Below, one piece after another: positions 1 through 8,227 of a stretch of DNA of 64,000 bases. The notes under the pieces were generated by a model. It did no database searches, was not told the DNA's origin, and worked only from the letters and a program-made list of their open reading frames with translations. Source of the DNA: Cognaticolwellia aestuarii (lineage in GTDB: Bacteria; Pseudomonadota; Gammaproteobacteria; Enterobacterales; Alteromonadaceae). Within the stretch, counting starts at the first letter, position 1. The number at the start of each line of letters is the position of its first letter. The DNA lies in contig NZ_MUZV01000007.1 of NCBI RefSeq assembly GCF_002000025.1, positions 186,001 through 250,000 on the forward strand, written 5' to 3'. A program made the position numbers and the translations under genes.

Positions 1-29
1 TTATTCAAGTTGTTGATATTTATAGCCAT
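1..29 (-). CDS. flgM: FlgM anti-sigma-28 factor, N-terminal fragment
   Basis: Only the first nine codons are in the window; the gene runs off the left edge. Read on the minus strand from the ATG at 27-29 the peptide is MAININNLN, the typical start of FlgM. FlgM holds FliA (sigma-28) inactive until the hook is finished and FlgM is exported. Its position directly downstream of flgA, behind its own sigma-28 promoter, matches the flgA-flgM order of polar-flagellated gammaproteobacteria. The call rests on a very short stretch plus context. Confidence 0.75.
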
Positions 30-69
30 TATTATGTCCTATTTACAACAGTTATTGGTTTCTGACCCT

Positions 70-96
70 TTATCGGCAAAACAGTATAAAACTTAA
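70..96 (-). promoter_or_regulatory. Sigma-28 (FliA) promoter of flgM
   Basis: On the minus strand the -35 element is TTAAGTTT (89-96), followed by an 11-bp spacer and the -10 element GCCGATAA (70-77). The known FliA consensus is TAAAGTTT-N11-GCCGATAA, so there is one mismatch. It lies between flgA and flgM, so flgM is transcribed by the sigma factor it inhibits, a standard feedback arrangement. Confidence 0.88.
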
Positions 97-103
97 GAAA
101 TTA

Positions 104-796
104 TTATAAATTAATTATTACTTGGTTAATAGCGTTAACTTGTCCTTGAACTACGCGGCCTGATTTCTTATTTTTAACAGGGATCAGCTCACCTAAACTA
201 CCGTCTTTTAAAGCAATACCAAAAGATTTAATTTCGAAACTCGTTGATTTAGCAATAATGTTTACTGGCTGCCCTTTACAAACAAAACAAGTATTTCTAT
301 TTGTTATGGCACTACCTTGAGATAAGTTTCGTTTAATTCTCGCACCAGTAACAAGCTTGGGATCCGTTAATACTGTTCCTCTTACTTGACTACTGTCTTT
401 AAAAATGACTTCCATATTGGAGCTGTCGAGCAAGGTACCTTTAGATACACGCATTCGAGTAACTAATATTGGCACGATAGTTTGGATTTTAACCGGAATA
501 AATAGTTGCCAAGAGTCTTCGTCGGGGCAAACAATTTTAACATTTACGTTCCTACCATTATGTTTTTCAGGTATATTTGCCGTTAATGGTGATAGGCAAG
601 GCTGTAATGAAATTCTTGGATCGATTGGAGATACTTCAACGTTTAGTTTTCCCTGAGCTGGTATGCTCACATTGCTTTCAACATAAGATTTGATGTAGTT
701 GTAAAGATAATCACGGTCGAATGTCATGGCTGTACTTGAATTGAGTACAGCTAAGTAAATAACGGCAAACTTTACTAATATCTTTAATTTACTCAT
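104..796 (-). CDS. flgA: FlgA, flagellar P-ring assembly chaperone
   Basis: A periplasmic chaperone that helps FlgI assemble into the P-ring around the rod. The 230-residue protein begins with a Sec signal peptide (basic start, hydrophobic residues 6-19, likely cut after Ala23). The C-terminal half carries the SAF-like fold typical of FlgA, with RMRVSKGTLLDSSNMEV and later GQPVNIIAKS and GRVVQGQV motifs. The start at 796 was chosen because the signal peptide begins there; a longer in-frame start at 910 would add 38 residues unlike any FlgA. It is divergent from cheV and followed by flgM. Confidence 0.93.
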   Translation of the reverse strand: MSKLKILVKFAVIYLAVLNSSTAMTFDRDYLYNYIKSYVESNVSIPAQGKLNVEVSPIDPRISLQPCLSPLTANIPEKHNGRNVNVKIVCPDEDSWQLFIPVKIQTIVPILVTRMRVSKGTLLDSSNMEVIFKDSSQVRGTVLTDPKLVTGARIKRNLSQGSAITNRNTCFVCKGQPVNIIAKSTSFEIKSFGIALKDGSLGELIPVKNKKSGRVVQGQVNAINQVIINL

Positions 797-962
797 AATT
801 TTTTTGATCTGGCTGCTAGGGAAATAAAAATACTCGTCTATGCTTAACTGAATACAATTTAACATATATAACGTCAAAACATTTACGTTATTGCTTAATT
901 GGGAATACAATCAAGAATTGTGCCTTTGTTAATTTTTCATTGGCATAACTAAAGAGGTTTTT

Positions 963-1898
963 ATGGCAGGTATATTAGACTCAGTTAATCAGCGTACTCA
1001 ATTGGTTGGTCAGAACCGACTAGAGTTACTATTATTTAAACTTATTGGCAGGCAGCGCTTTGGGATAAATGTTTTCAAAGTGCGTGAAGTTATGCCTTGT
1101 CCTCGACTGACATTGTTACCGAAACAGGATAAGTTCATTAAAGGTGTGGCACATATTCGTGGTCAAACGATTTCTGTCATTGACCTAAGTAAAGCTACAG
1201 GTGGTCCTGAAATAGTTCAAACAGAAAGTAGTTTCGTTATTATTGCTGAGTATAATCGCAGTGTGCAAGGGTTTCTTGTTGCCGGTGTTGAGCGCATTGT
1301 TACCTTGAGCTGGAAAGATATTATGCCACCACCAGAAGGGGCTGGTAAATCAAGTTACCTTACTGCCGTTACCGAAATTGAAAATGAAATGGTATCGATT
1401 CTTGATGTTGAAAAAATTCTCAATGAAATTAGCCCTATCTCAACTGAGTTAAGTGAGGGGGTAGCTGATGTTACTGTTGGTGAAGATATTGGTGACCGCG
1501 TTATTATGATCGCTGATGACTCAACGGTTGCTCGAAACCAAGTTAAGCGAGCCCTAGAGCCTTTAGGCTTGAATATGTTATTGGCGAAAAATGGTCAAGA
1601 CGCATTGAATCAATTACAAGGTATTGCTGAAGGGTGTCAAAATAGTATCACTGAAAAAGTTGCTTTGTTAATTTCTGATATTGAAATGCCTGAAATGGAC
1701 GGCTATACCCTGACTGCTGAAATTAAGCAAGATGAACGCATGAAGGATATTCCCGTGATTTTGCATACGTCTTTAAGTGGTGTTTTTAATAATGCTATGG
1801 TAGAAAAAGTTGGAGCAGAAGACTTTATTCCTAAATTTCATCCTGATGAACTAGCTACAGCGGTTAAAAAATGGCTAAAACATGATGAAGTTTCTTAA
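963..1898 (+). CDS. cheV: CheV, CheW-receiver chemotaxis coupling protein
   Basis: Couples chemoreceptors to CheA and can be tuned by phosphorylation. The 311-residue protein has an N-terminal CheW-like domain (about residues 15-160, with FGINVFKVREVM and HIRGQTISVIDLSKA) and a C-terminal response-regulator receiver domain (about 175-308, with IADDS acidic residues and the phospho-acceptor in LLISDIEMPEMDG). An AAAGAGG ribosome site precedes the ATG. It is followed after 39 bp by cheR and then the flgB operon, the same cheV-cheR-flgB order as in Vibrio and Shewanella. Confidence 0.95.
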   Translation: MAGILDSVNQRTQLVGQNRLELLLFKLIGRQRFGINVFKVREVMPCPRLTLLPKQDKFIKGVAHIRGQTISVIDLSKATGGPEIVQTESSFVIIAEYNRSVQGFLVAGVERIVTLSWKDIMPPPEGAGKSSYLTAVTEIENEMVSILDVEKILNEISPISTELSEGVADVTVGEDIGDRVIMIADDSTVARNQVKRALEPLGLNMLLAKNGQDALNQLQGIAEGCQNSITEKVALLISDIEMPEMDGYTLTAEIKQDERMKDIPVILHTSLSGVFNNAMVEKVGAEDFIPKFHPDELATAVKKWLKHDEVS

Positions 1899-1937
1899 TA
1901 TTTATTTAGGTTATTTACATAAGGTGGATTATAGCTA

Positions 1938-2768
1938 GTGTTAACTAAGCAACTTGATGATAAGAGTTATCATCAGTTTAGAACCTTTCTAGAGCAGCAA
2001 TGTGGCATTGTTTTAGGTGAGAATAAGCAGTACTTGGTGAAAAGTCGCTTAGCGCCATTGATGATAAAATTTGACGTGCCATCGTTGTCTGATTTAGTTG
2101 CACAAACCCTTAACCCTGTTAAGCGGCAATTGCGTGCGGCAGTTATTGATGCCATGACAACCAATGAAACATTATGGTTTCGTGATGAATACCCTTTTGA
2201 GCTTTTGAAGAAACGCTTATTGCCTGAATTTAAGGGTCAGCGAACACCCTTAAAAATTTGGTCTGCAGCCAGCTCGTCCGGACAAGAGCCTTATTCAATT
2301 GCTATGGCTATTTATGAATACCAGCAAAGTAACCCAGGTGCATTTTCTGCAGGTGTTCAAATTATTGGCACTGATATCTCAAACACAATGTTGGAACATT
2401 GTAAATATGCGCATTATGACAGTTTATCGTTATCAAGAGGTCTATCTTTAGAACGGAAAAGGCAGTTTTTTGAAGCGGGTGATAATGGCATGTTAAAGGT
2501 CAAAGATATCATTAAGAAAATGGTCAGTTTCCGACAACTAAACTTACTAAATAGTTACAGTTTAATGGGACGGTTTGACTTGGTTTTTTGCCGTAACGTA
2601 TTGATTTACTTCTCTCCTGAGCTAAAAAGGCAAATTATTTCTCAAATTCACGGTACATTAAATAATGATCGTTATTTATTTCTTGGCGCTTCTGAATCTC
2701 TTTCAGGTATTAGCCAAGATTTTAATATGATCCGTTGTAATCCTGGTATTGTTTACCAAAAAAAATAA
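1938..2768 (+). CDS. cheR: CheR, chemoreceptor methyltransferase
   Basis: Methylates glutamates on chemoreceptors using S-adenosylmethionine, working against CheB in adaptation. The 276-residue protein has the small helical N-terminal domain and the catalytic Rossmann domain, with the SAM-binding loop IWSAASSSGQEPYSIAM near residues 109-125 and FDLVFCRNVLIYF near 215-228. The start is GTG at 1938, preceded by AAGGTGG at 1921-1927. No pentapeptide-tether domain is visible. The gene is the last of a cheV-cheR pair and is followed by a hairpin that overlaps the flgB ribosome site. Confidence 0.95.
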   Translation: MLTKQLDDKSYHQFRTFLEQQCGIVLGENKQYLVKSRLAPLMIKFDVPSLSDLVAQTLNPVKRQLRAAVIDAMTTNETLWFRDEYPFELLKKRLLPEFKGQRTPLKIWSAASSSGQEPYSIAMAIYEYQQSNPGAFSAGVQIIGTDISNTMLEHCKYAHYDSLSLSRGLSLERKRQFFEAGDNGMLKVKDIIKKMVSFRQLNLLNSYSLMGRFDLVFCRNVLIYFSPELKRQIISQIHGTLNNDRYLFLGASESLSGISQDFNMIRCNPGIVYQKK

Positions 2769-2785
2769 CACACCTCTAACACCTC

Positions 2786-2800
2786 TGGCATAAATATTGA
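2786..2800 (+). promoter_or_regulatory. Possible weak sigma-54 promoter of flgB
   Basis: TGGCATAAATATTGA has the -24 GG and the correct 10-bp spacing, but GA instead of GC at -12. Transcription would start near 2812. Position and spacing support it; the -12 mismatch weakens it. In Vibrio relatives flgB is sigma-54 dependent. Confidence 0.4.
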
Positions 2801-2802
2801 AT

Positions 2803-2834
2803 AAATACCTTCATTAACTTGGAGGTATTTTTTT
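2803..2834 (+). terminator. Terminator-like hairpin after cheR overlapping the flgB ribosome site
   Basis: AAATACCT (2803-2810) and AGGTATTT (2823-2830) form a perfect 8-bp stem with a 12-nt loop, followed by a T run to 2834. The GGAGG ribosome site of flgB (2821-2825) lies in the loop and right arm, and the ATG follows directly at 2835. It could end cheVR transcripts or mask flgB translation on read-through RNA. Confidence 0.65.
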
Positions 2835-3230
2835 ATGGCTATTAGTTTTGAAAAAGCATTCGGCATTCATCCGCAAGGTTTACAAGTGCGTGCGCAGCGT
2901 GCTGAGCTGATTGCCAGTAATATTGCTAATGCGGATACCCCAGGCTACAAAGCTAAAGGAATGGACTTCCAGGCGGCGTTAGCCCAAGCAAGTTCCAAAC
3001 AACAAACAGGTATGACTCGTACCAATGAGAAACATTTCGATGTTCGCATGGAGCTCAATAATGGCGTTGGTTTTAGAACGCCTAATCAACCTGATACAGG
3101 TGATGGAAATACCGTAGATGTACAAGTGGAACGAAACTTGTATCTAGAAAACTCTATGGAATACCAAGCAAGTCTGCAATTTCTTGATAGTAAAATTAAG
3201 GGCTTGAAGAAAGCCATCACTGGAGGGTAA
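2835..3230 (+). CDS. flgB: FlgB, flagellar proximal rod protein
   Basis: One of the small rod proteins linking the MS-ring to the hook. It is 131 residues, normal for the family, and has the rod/hook N-terminal signature (RAELIASNIANADTPGYKAKG, residues ~22-42) and a C-terminal helix ending KIKGLKKAITGG. It is exported by the type III apparatus without a cleaved signal peptide. It heads the flgBCDE run and is followed by flgC after 5 bp, indicating cotranscription. Confidence 0.96.
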   Translation: MAISFEKAFGIHPQGLQVRAQRAELIASNIANADTPGYKAKGMDFQAALAQASSKQQTGMTRTNEKHFDVRMELNNGVGFRTPNQPDTGDGNTVDVQVERNLYLENSMEYQASLQFLDSKIKGLKKAITGG

Positions 3231-3235
3231 GAATT

Positions 3236-3655
3236 ATGAGCCTATTTAATGTATTTTCTGTTTCTGGTTCGGGGATGAGCGCGCAGTCTGTGCGCTTGAA
3301 TACAACCGCCAGTAATATAGCTAATGCGGATAGTGTTAGTAGCAGTGTCGATAAAACTTACCGTGCACGTCATCCAGTTTTTGCCGCTGAGATGCAAAAA
3401 GCTGCCGGAGGGCAAAATGAGTCGGTTGGTGTGCAAGTGCTCGGTGTGGTGGAAAGCAATAAACCACTTAATGTTGAATATGCTCCAGATCATCCCATGG
3501 CCGATGGTGAAGGATATATTTATAAGCCAAATGTGAATGTTATTGAAGAGATGACCAATATGATTTCGGCTTCACGCTCATATCAAACCAATGTGCAATT
3601 AGCGGAGTCAGCGAAAAATATGCTGAATAAAACGCTAACACTTGGCAAAAGCTAA
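3236..3655 (+). CDS. flgC: FlgC, flagellar proximal rod protein
   Basis: Rod subunit of 139 residues. The N-terminal motif NTTASNIANADS (residues ~24-35) and the C-terminal NVIEEMTNMISASRSYQTNV helix are diagnostic of FlgC. It starts 5 bp after flgB, with GGAGGG overlapping the flgB stop region as ribosome site, and is followed by flgD. FlgB, FlgC, FlgF and FlgG together make the rod. Confidence 0.96.
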   Translation: MSLFNVFSVSGSGMSAQSVRLNTTASNIANADSVSSSVDKTYRARHPVFAAEMQKAAGGQNESVGVQVLGVVESNKPLNVEYAPDHPMADGEGYIYKPNVNVIEEMTNMISASRSYQTNVQLAESAKNMLNKTLTLGKS

Positions 3656-3674
3656 GTTTATATAGGAATTAAAC

Positions 3675-4364
3675 ATGGAAACTGTATCTGGTTCTAGTCC
3701 ATTAGACAATATTCGTTGGCAGCAAGAAACATCAACACCTGAGGCCGATCCAAATCGCGGTATGCTAACGCAAGAAGATTTTTTCGCGTTATTAACACAA
3801 GAGCTTTCGCATCAAGATCCAACAAAGCCAGTTGAAAACAACGAAATGATATCTCAAATGACCGCCTTTTCAACTACTGATGGCGTGTCAAATTTAAATG
3901 ATCAATTTACTAACTTTGCTGCTTCTATGTCATCTAGCCAAGCTTTACAAGCATCGTCTTTAGTCGGACGGAGTGTTTTAGTTGACGATAACGTATTTGG
4001 CATGGAAGAAGGGGAAGAAGTTAAAGGCAAACTTGTTACTGATAAAGCGGCAAGTAATGTCAATATTTACGTTGAAAATGTTGCTGGGGAGATCGTTCAA
4101 ACGGTTCCTGTAGGTAACGTTAAAGCAGGTGAGTTTACCTTTACATGGGATGGGCAAGGGGCTAATGGCGAACCTGCTCCAGAAGGCGCTTATCGCTTTA
4201 GAGTCGCAGGGCTTGTTGAAGGTGAAGCTAATGAATTACAAGCGATGACCTACCGCAAAGTTGACAGTGTCACTTTAGCAGGTGCAGGCGGCAGTATTTT
4301 ATTAAACCTTAATGGTGGCAGTTCGATGAAATTATCGGATGTTGTTGAAGTAACACAAGGCTAA
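3675..4364 (+). CDS. flgD: FlgD, hook assembly scaffold (hook cap)
   Basis: Temporary cap that guides FlgE polymerisation. The 229-residue protein has the conserved N-terminal segment LTQEDFFALLTQELSHQDPT followed by PVENNEMISQMTAFST (residues ~26-62), then a fibronectin/tudor-like C-terminal region including TFTWDGQGANGEPAPEGAYRF in its FlgD-Ig part. It sits between flgC and flgE. A short GCTAAC/GTTAGC inverted repeat overlaps its stop codon. Confidence 0.95.
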   Translation: METVSGSSPLDNIRWQQETSTPEADPNRGMLTQEDFFALLTQELSHQDPTKPVENNEMISQMTAFSTTDGVSNLNDQFTNFAASMSSSQALQASSLVGRSVLVDDNVFGMEEGEEVKGKLVTDKAASNVNIYVENVAGEIVQTVPVGNVKAGEFTFTWDGQGANGEPAPEGAYRFRVAGLVEGEANELQAMTYRKVDSVTLAGAGGSILLNLNGGSSMKLSDVVEVTQG

Positions 4365-4409
4365 CTTTTACTGTAGTTAGCTTAACAAAATTTTTTACGA
4401 GGTGAAATT

Positions 4410-5762
4410 ATGTCATTTAATATCGCATTGAGCGGATTGAACGCGGCTCAAAAAGACTTGGATGTTACATCCAACAACATCGCAAACGTCAATACAACAG
4501 GCTTTAAAGAGTCTCGTGCAGAGTTTGTTGATGTTTATGCTGCATCTTTATTATCATCAGGTAAAACGAAAGTCGGTGACGGTGTTTTGACGGCAGATGT
4601 TGCACAACAGTTTTCACAAGGTAGTATTCAGTTTACTAACAATGCTTTAGATCTAGCTATTACCGGTAATGGTTTTTTTGCTACGGTACCTGAGCTTGGT
4701 AGCTTAGAAACATCTTATACCCGTGCTGGCCAATTCAAATTGAATCAAGATAACTTCATTGTTAATTCGCAAGGCGGCCATTTATTAGGTTTCCCTGTTA
4801 ATGCTGATGGAACTTCTGCTTCAGTAAGTTTAAGTACTGCAGAGCCTATTCGCATACCGACAGCTTCCGGTGCTCCGCAGAAATCGTCAGAGGTTGATAT
4901 TAGAATGAACCTGCCTGCGGGTGATTCCTATATCACAGGGGCCCCTGGTAACTTTGATCAAGATGATCCACTCACCTTCAATCATTCAACGTCAGTAACA
5001 ATTTTTGACTCATTAGGCGATAGCCATGTAATGACTTATTATTTTGTCAAAGATAACCCGTCAACAAATCCGAACGAATGGATGGTATTTGCGGGTGTCG
5101 ACGGCACTATGGTTGATCTTGAGACAGATCCTGGGGCAACTAACCCTACTGCCGGTGTTGCAGGCATTGTAGGTGGTAGACTGACATTTAGTTCATCAGG
5201 TGATTTTATCTCTCAAATACCAAGCTTGGCAGATGGCGGCCTTATTACTACAGCGCTTGGTTCGTCAATTTTATCAAATGGTGCTGATGATACACAGACC
5301 ATTAAAATTGATTTTAATTTAGATGTATTATCTCCTAACCCAAATGAGCCTACGCAGTTTGCTTCTAACTTTGAAGTAACTTCATTGCAGCAAGATGGTT
5401 TAGCTGTGGGACGATTAACGGGTATTGATATTGGAACAGATGGCTTAGTTAGAGCAACTTATAGTAATGGTACATCAGAGCCATTATCACGTATCGCTAT
5501 GGTTAACTTTGCCAATGAGCAAGGTTTAACACAAGTTGGTAGTACGAGTTGGAAAGAAAGTATTACTTCAGGTGAAGCGTTAGCAGGTGAGGGGGGGTCA
5601 GGTACTTTTGGTACGATTAACTCATCAGCATTAGAGCAATCAAATGTTAACTTAACTACAGAGTTGATTGATTTAATTTCAGCACAACGTAACTTCCAAG
5701 CCAACTCTCGTGCATTAGAAGTTGATAACCAGCTGAACCAGACTATCTTACAAATTCGTTAA
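4410..5762 (+). CDS. flgE: FlgE, flagellar hook protein
   Basis: Main subunit of the hook, 450 residues. The N-terminus MSFNIALSGLNAAQKDLDV with SNNIANVNTTGFKESRAEF is the hook signature, and the C-terminus EQSNVNLTTELIDLISAQRN closes the coiled D0 domain; the centre is the variable surface domain. An ACGAGGTG ribosome site precedes the ATG. A rho-independent terminator follows, so flgBCDE forms a unit separate from flgF onward. Confidence 0.96.
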   Translation: MSFNIALSGLNAAQKDLDVTSNNIANVNTTGFKESRAEFVDVYAASLLSSGKTKVGDGVLTADVAQQFSQGSIQFTNNALDLAITGNGFFATVPELGSLETSYTRAGQFKLNQDNFIVNSQGGHLLGFPVNADGTSASVSLSTAEPIRIPTASGAPQKSSEVDIRMNLPAGDSYITGAPGNFDQDDPLTFNHSTSVTIFDSLGDSHVMTYYFVKDNPSTNPNEWMVFAGVDGTMVDLETDPGATNPTAGVAGIVGGRLTFSSSGDFISQIPSLADGGLITTALGSSILSNGADDTQTIKIDFNLDVLSPNPNEPTQFASNFEVTSLQQDGLAVGRLTGIDIGTDGLVRATYSNGTSEPLSRIAMVNFANEQGLTQVGSTSWKESITSGEALAGEGGSGTFGTINSSALEQSNVNLTTELIDLISAQRNFQANSRALEVDNQLNQTILQIR

Positions 5763-5782
5763 TTTAACTGATAAATAACGAC

Positions 5783-5823
5783 AAAAAAAGCCAGGTTCTC
5801 ACATAGGGATAACTGGCTTTTTT
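5783..5823 (+). terminator. Rho-independent terminator after flgE
   Basis: An A-rich run leads into GCCAGGTT (5790-5797), paired with AACTGGC (5811-5817) with one bulge across a short loop, followed by a T run. It separates flgBCDE from the sigma-54 promoter of flgF. Confidence 0.85.
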
Positions 5824-5884
5824 CATTTTTATATCCCCCCTAATAACCTTCAACCGCAAGGTTAATACTTATTTTTTATTCTTT

Positions 5885-5900
5885 TGGCACTTTACTTGCT
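5885..5900 (+). promoter_or_regulatory. Sigma-54 promoter of flgFGHIJ
   Basis: TGGCACTTTACTTGCT matches the -24/-12 consensus TGGCACG-N4-TTGCW closely, with GG and GC separated by exactly 10 bp. The expected start is near 5911, about 30 bp before the flgF ATG. FlrA or FlrC would be the activator. Confidence 0.88.
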
Positions 5901-5939
5901 TTAGTTAAACTATGACTAATTTTATTGAGGAAGTTCATT

Positions 5940-6683
5940 ATGGATAGGATGCTGTATATCGCGATGAGCGGTGCCAAGCAAAACATGCAAGCCTTATCAG
6001 TGAATGCTAATAACCTCGCTAATGCCAAAACTACTGGCTTTAAGGCTGATCTAGCAAATGCTAGAGCAATGCAAGCTTTTGGTGAAGGGCTGCCAACTCG
6101 GGTGTTTTCTATGACCGAACGAGCAGGCCAAAACTTTGACAGTGGCGCTTTACTGACCACAGGTCGTGACTTGGATATTGCGATTCAAGGTCAGGGCTGG
6201 TTAACCGTGCAAACTGAAGACGGTAGCGAAGCCTATACTCGTAATGGCCAATTAAAACTCAATGATAATGGCGCACTTGAAACATCAAGTGGTGATTTAG
6301 TTATCGGAGATAACGGTCCTATTTTCCTACCGCTGCCAGTTAATAATATTAATATTTCTGCTGATGGCACCATTATGGTACAGCCTGAAGGTGCACCCAG
6401 TTCGGTGCAGGAAGAAGTTGGGCGTATAAAATTTGTTAACCCAGACAACCGCTTGATTGAGAAAGGCAACGACGGCTTATTTCGTCGTAAAGATGGCAAT
6501 ATCGAACCGGCTGATGTCACGGTTCAAGTGGCAAGTAGGTCTTTGGAGTCAAGTAATGTCAATCCTATCGGTGAGATGACCGATATGATTGCGCTGCAGC
6601 GACAATTTGAGATGCAATTAAAAATGATGAAAACCGCCGAAGAAGTTGATTCAAGTGCATCTTCATTATTACGTGCGTTCTAA
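5940..6683 (+). CDS. flgF: FlgF, flagellar proximal rod protein
   Basis: Rod protein of 247 residues. It starts MDRMLYIAMSGAKQNM and contains NANNLANAKTTGFKADLANARAM (the rod/hook N-terminal motif) and the C-terminal NVNPIGEMTDMIALQRQFE helix. ATG at 5940 is chosen because a GAGG ribosome site lies 9 bp upstream at 5927-5930; a TTG at 5925 would sit on that site. flgG follows after 22 bp. Confidence 0.96.
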   Translation: MDRMLYIAMSGAKQNMQALSVNANNLANAKTTGFKADLANARAMQAFGEGLPTRVFSMTERAGQNFDSGALLTTGRDLDIAIQGQGWLTVQTEDGSEAYTRNGQLKLNDNGALETSSGDLVIGDNGPIFLPLPVNNINISADGTIMVQPEGAPSSVQEEVGRIKFVNPDNRLIEKGNDGLFRRKDGNIEPADVTVQVASRSLESSNVNPIGEMTDMIALQRQFEMQLKMMKTAEEVDSSASSLLRAF

Positions 6684-6705
6684 ATAAATTATTTCGAGGT
6701 GATGT

Positions 6706-7494
6706 ATGAACCCAGCATTATGGATCAGTAAAACAGGCTTAGATGCGCAAACGAAAGAGATTGCGGTTATTTCTAATAACTTAGCTAATGCCAGTACCGT
6801 TGGCTTTAAAAAAAGTCGAGCAGTATTTGAAGATTTACTTTATCAAACGATTAATCAACCAGGCGGACGCTCAGCACAAGATACTGAAATGCCATCGGGC
6901 TTAATGCTAGGTGCTGGTACCAAAGTGGTCGCGACACAAAAAATCCACACTCAGGGTGATATGCTCAATACTGATAACGCTTTGGATATGATGATTCAAG
7001 GTGAAGGCATGTTTGAAATTTTAATGCCTGATGGCTCTTCGTCCTATTCTCGTAATGGTCAGTTTACTATGGATGAAGAAGGTAACATCGTGACACCAGG
7101 CGCAGGTTATTTAATGCAGCCGCAAATCACCATACCTGAAGATGCCTTAAGTATTATTGTCTCGCAAGACGGTGAAGTTTCGGTGACCTTACAAGGGCAA
7201 GCTGAACCTGCTGTTGTGGGACAAATTAATACGGTTAACTTTGTTAACCCCACCGGCTTACAGCCGATTGGTCAAAATTTATATGTTGAAACCGCTGTCA
7301 GTGGCGCGCCACAACAAGGCGTACCCGGCTTAGAAGGGTACGGCATGATAGTACAAGGTGCGCTAGAAACATCTAATGTAAATACCACTGAAGAGTTAGT
7401 TAATCTTATTGAAAGTCAGCGGGTGTATGAAATGAATTCAAAAGTAATTTCAGCTGTTGACCAAATGCTTAGCTATATCAATCAACAATTATAA
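6706..7494 (+). CDS. flgG: FlgG, flagellar distal rod protein
   Basis: Forms the distal rod that passes through the P- and L-rings. The 262-residue length is typical. Motifs are ALWISKTGLDAQTKEIAVIS with NNLANASTVGFKKSRAVFED at the N-terminus and LETSNVNTTEELVNLIESQR at the C-terminus. The flgH ATG follows after a 16-bp gap. Confidence 0.97.
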   Translation: MNPALWISKTGLDAQTKEIAVISNNLANASTVGFKKSRAVFEDLLYQTINQPGGRSAQDTEMPSGLMLGAGTKVVATQKIHTQGDMLNTDNALDMMIQGEGMFEILMPDGSSSYSRNGQFTMDEEGNIVTPGAGYLMQPQITIPEDALSIIVSQDGEVSVTLQGQAEPAVVGQINTVNFVNPTGLQPIGQNLYVETAVSGAPQQGVPGLEGYGMIVQGALETSNVNTTEELVNLIESQRVYEMNSKVISAVDQMLSYINQQL

Positions 7495-7510
7495 GATTGA
7501 GGAGCACATC

Positions 7511-8218
7511 ATGAAAGGCCAACAAGTTTCGTTAACCTCAAAACTCATTACCTTAAGTATCGTGGTTATGCTATTCACTGGCTGTGCGAGTGTTGAACAA
7601 GCAAAAACGCTACCTAATGACCCTGATTTTGCGCCAATTCTGCCTGAAATGGAAGATGAGCCCTTAGTGCCAACCGGCTCTTTGTTCAGAGTTAACTACA
7701 TTAATAACATTTACTCAGACTCTAAAGCTCATCGCGTTGGCGATATTATTTCTGTGGTTTTAAGTGAAAGTACACAAGCACAAAAGAGTGCCAAAACAGA
7801 ATTAAAAAAAGCTAATAGTGCAACGCTCAATCCTATTACTGGTTTGGGTGGCGCAGCCATTAATATTAAAAATCAAGCAATACAATTTGGTTATGACCAA
7901 GAGTCTGATTTTTCAGGTGACTCAAAGGCTAATCAAGGTAACAGTTTATCCGGTAATATTTCTGTTCACGTATTGAGAGTACTGCCTAATGGTAACTTGA
8001 TGATCCGTGGTGAAAAATGGATGTCATTAAATAATGGTGATGAATATATTCGCTTAACCGGTGTGGTACGTTCACAAGATATTAGTTCAGAAAATACTGT
8101 GACATCGAGCAAAGTGGCTAATGCACGTATCGAGTATGCTGGTACTGGCACTTTTGCTGATATACAAGAACAAGGATGGTTATCTAAATTTTTCAGTAGT
8201 TCGTGGTGGCCTCTTTAG
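7511..8218 (+). CDS. flgH: FlgH, L-ring lipoprotein
   Basis: Outer-membrane ring bushing. The 235-residue protein has a lipoprotein signal with lipobox LFTG-Cys25, and the family motifs VGDIISVVLSESTQAQKSAKT and DEYIRLTGVVRSQDIS. The ATG at 7511 is chosen because GAGGAG (7499-7504) lies just upstream and the signal peptide begins there; an earlier in-frame start at 7457 would overlap flgG. flgI follows after 9 bp. Confidence 0.96.
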   Translation: MKGQQVSLTSKLITLSIVVMLFTGCASVEQAKTLPNDPDFAPILPEMEDEPLVPTGSLFRVNYINNIYSDSKAHRVGDIISVVLSESTQAQKSAKTELKKANSATLNPITGLGGAAINIKNQAIQFGYDQESDFSGDSKANQGNSLSGNISVHVLRVLPNGNLMIRGEKWMSLNNGDEYIRLTGVVRSQDISSENTVTSSKVANARIEYAGTGTFADIQEQGWLSKFFSSSWWPL

Positions 8219-8227
8219 CGGAACAAT

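Noticed and set aside
4360-4381. GCTAAC/GTTAGC hairpin between flgD and flgE
   Set aside because: Only a 6-bp stem and the T run is not adjacent; too weak to call a terminator within an operon.
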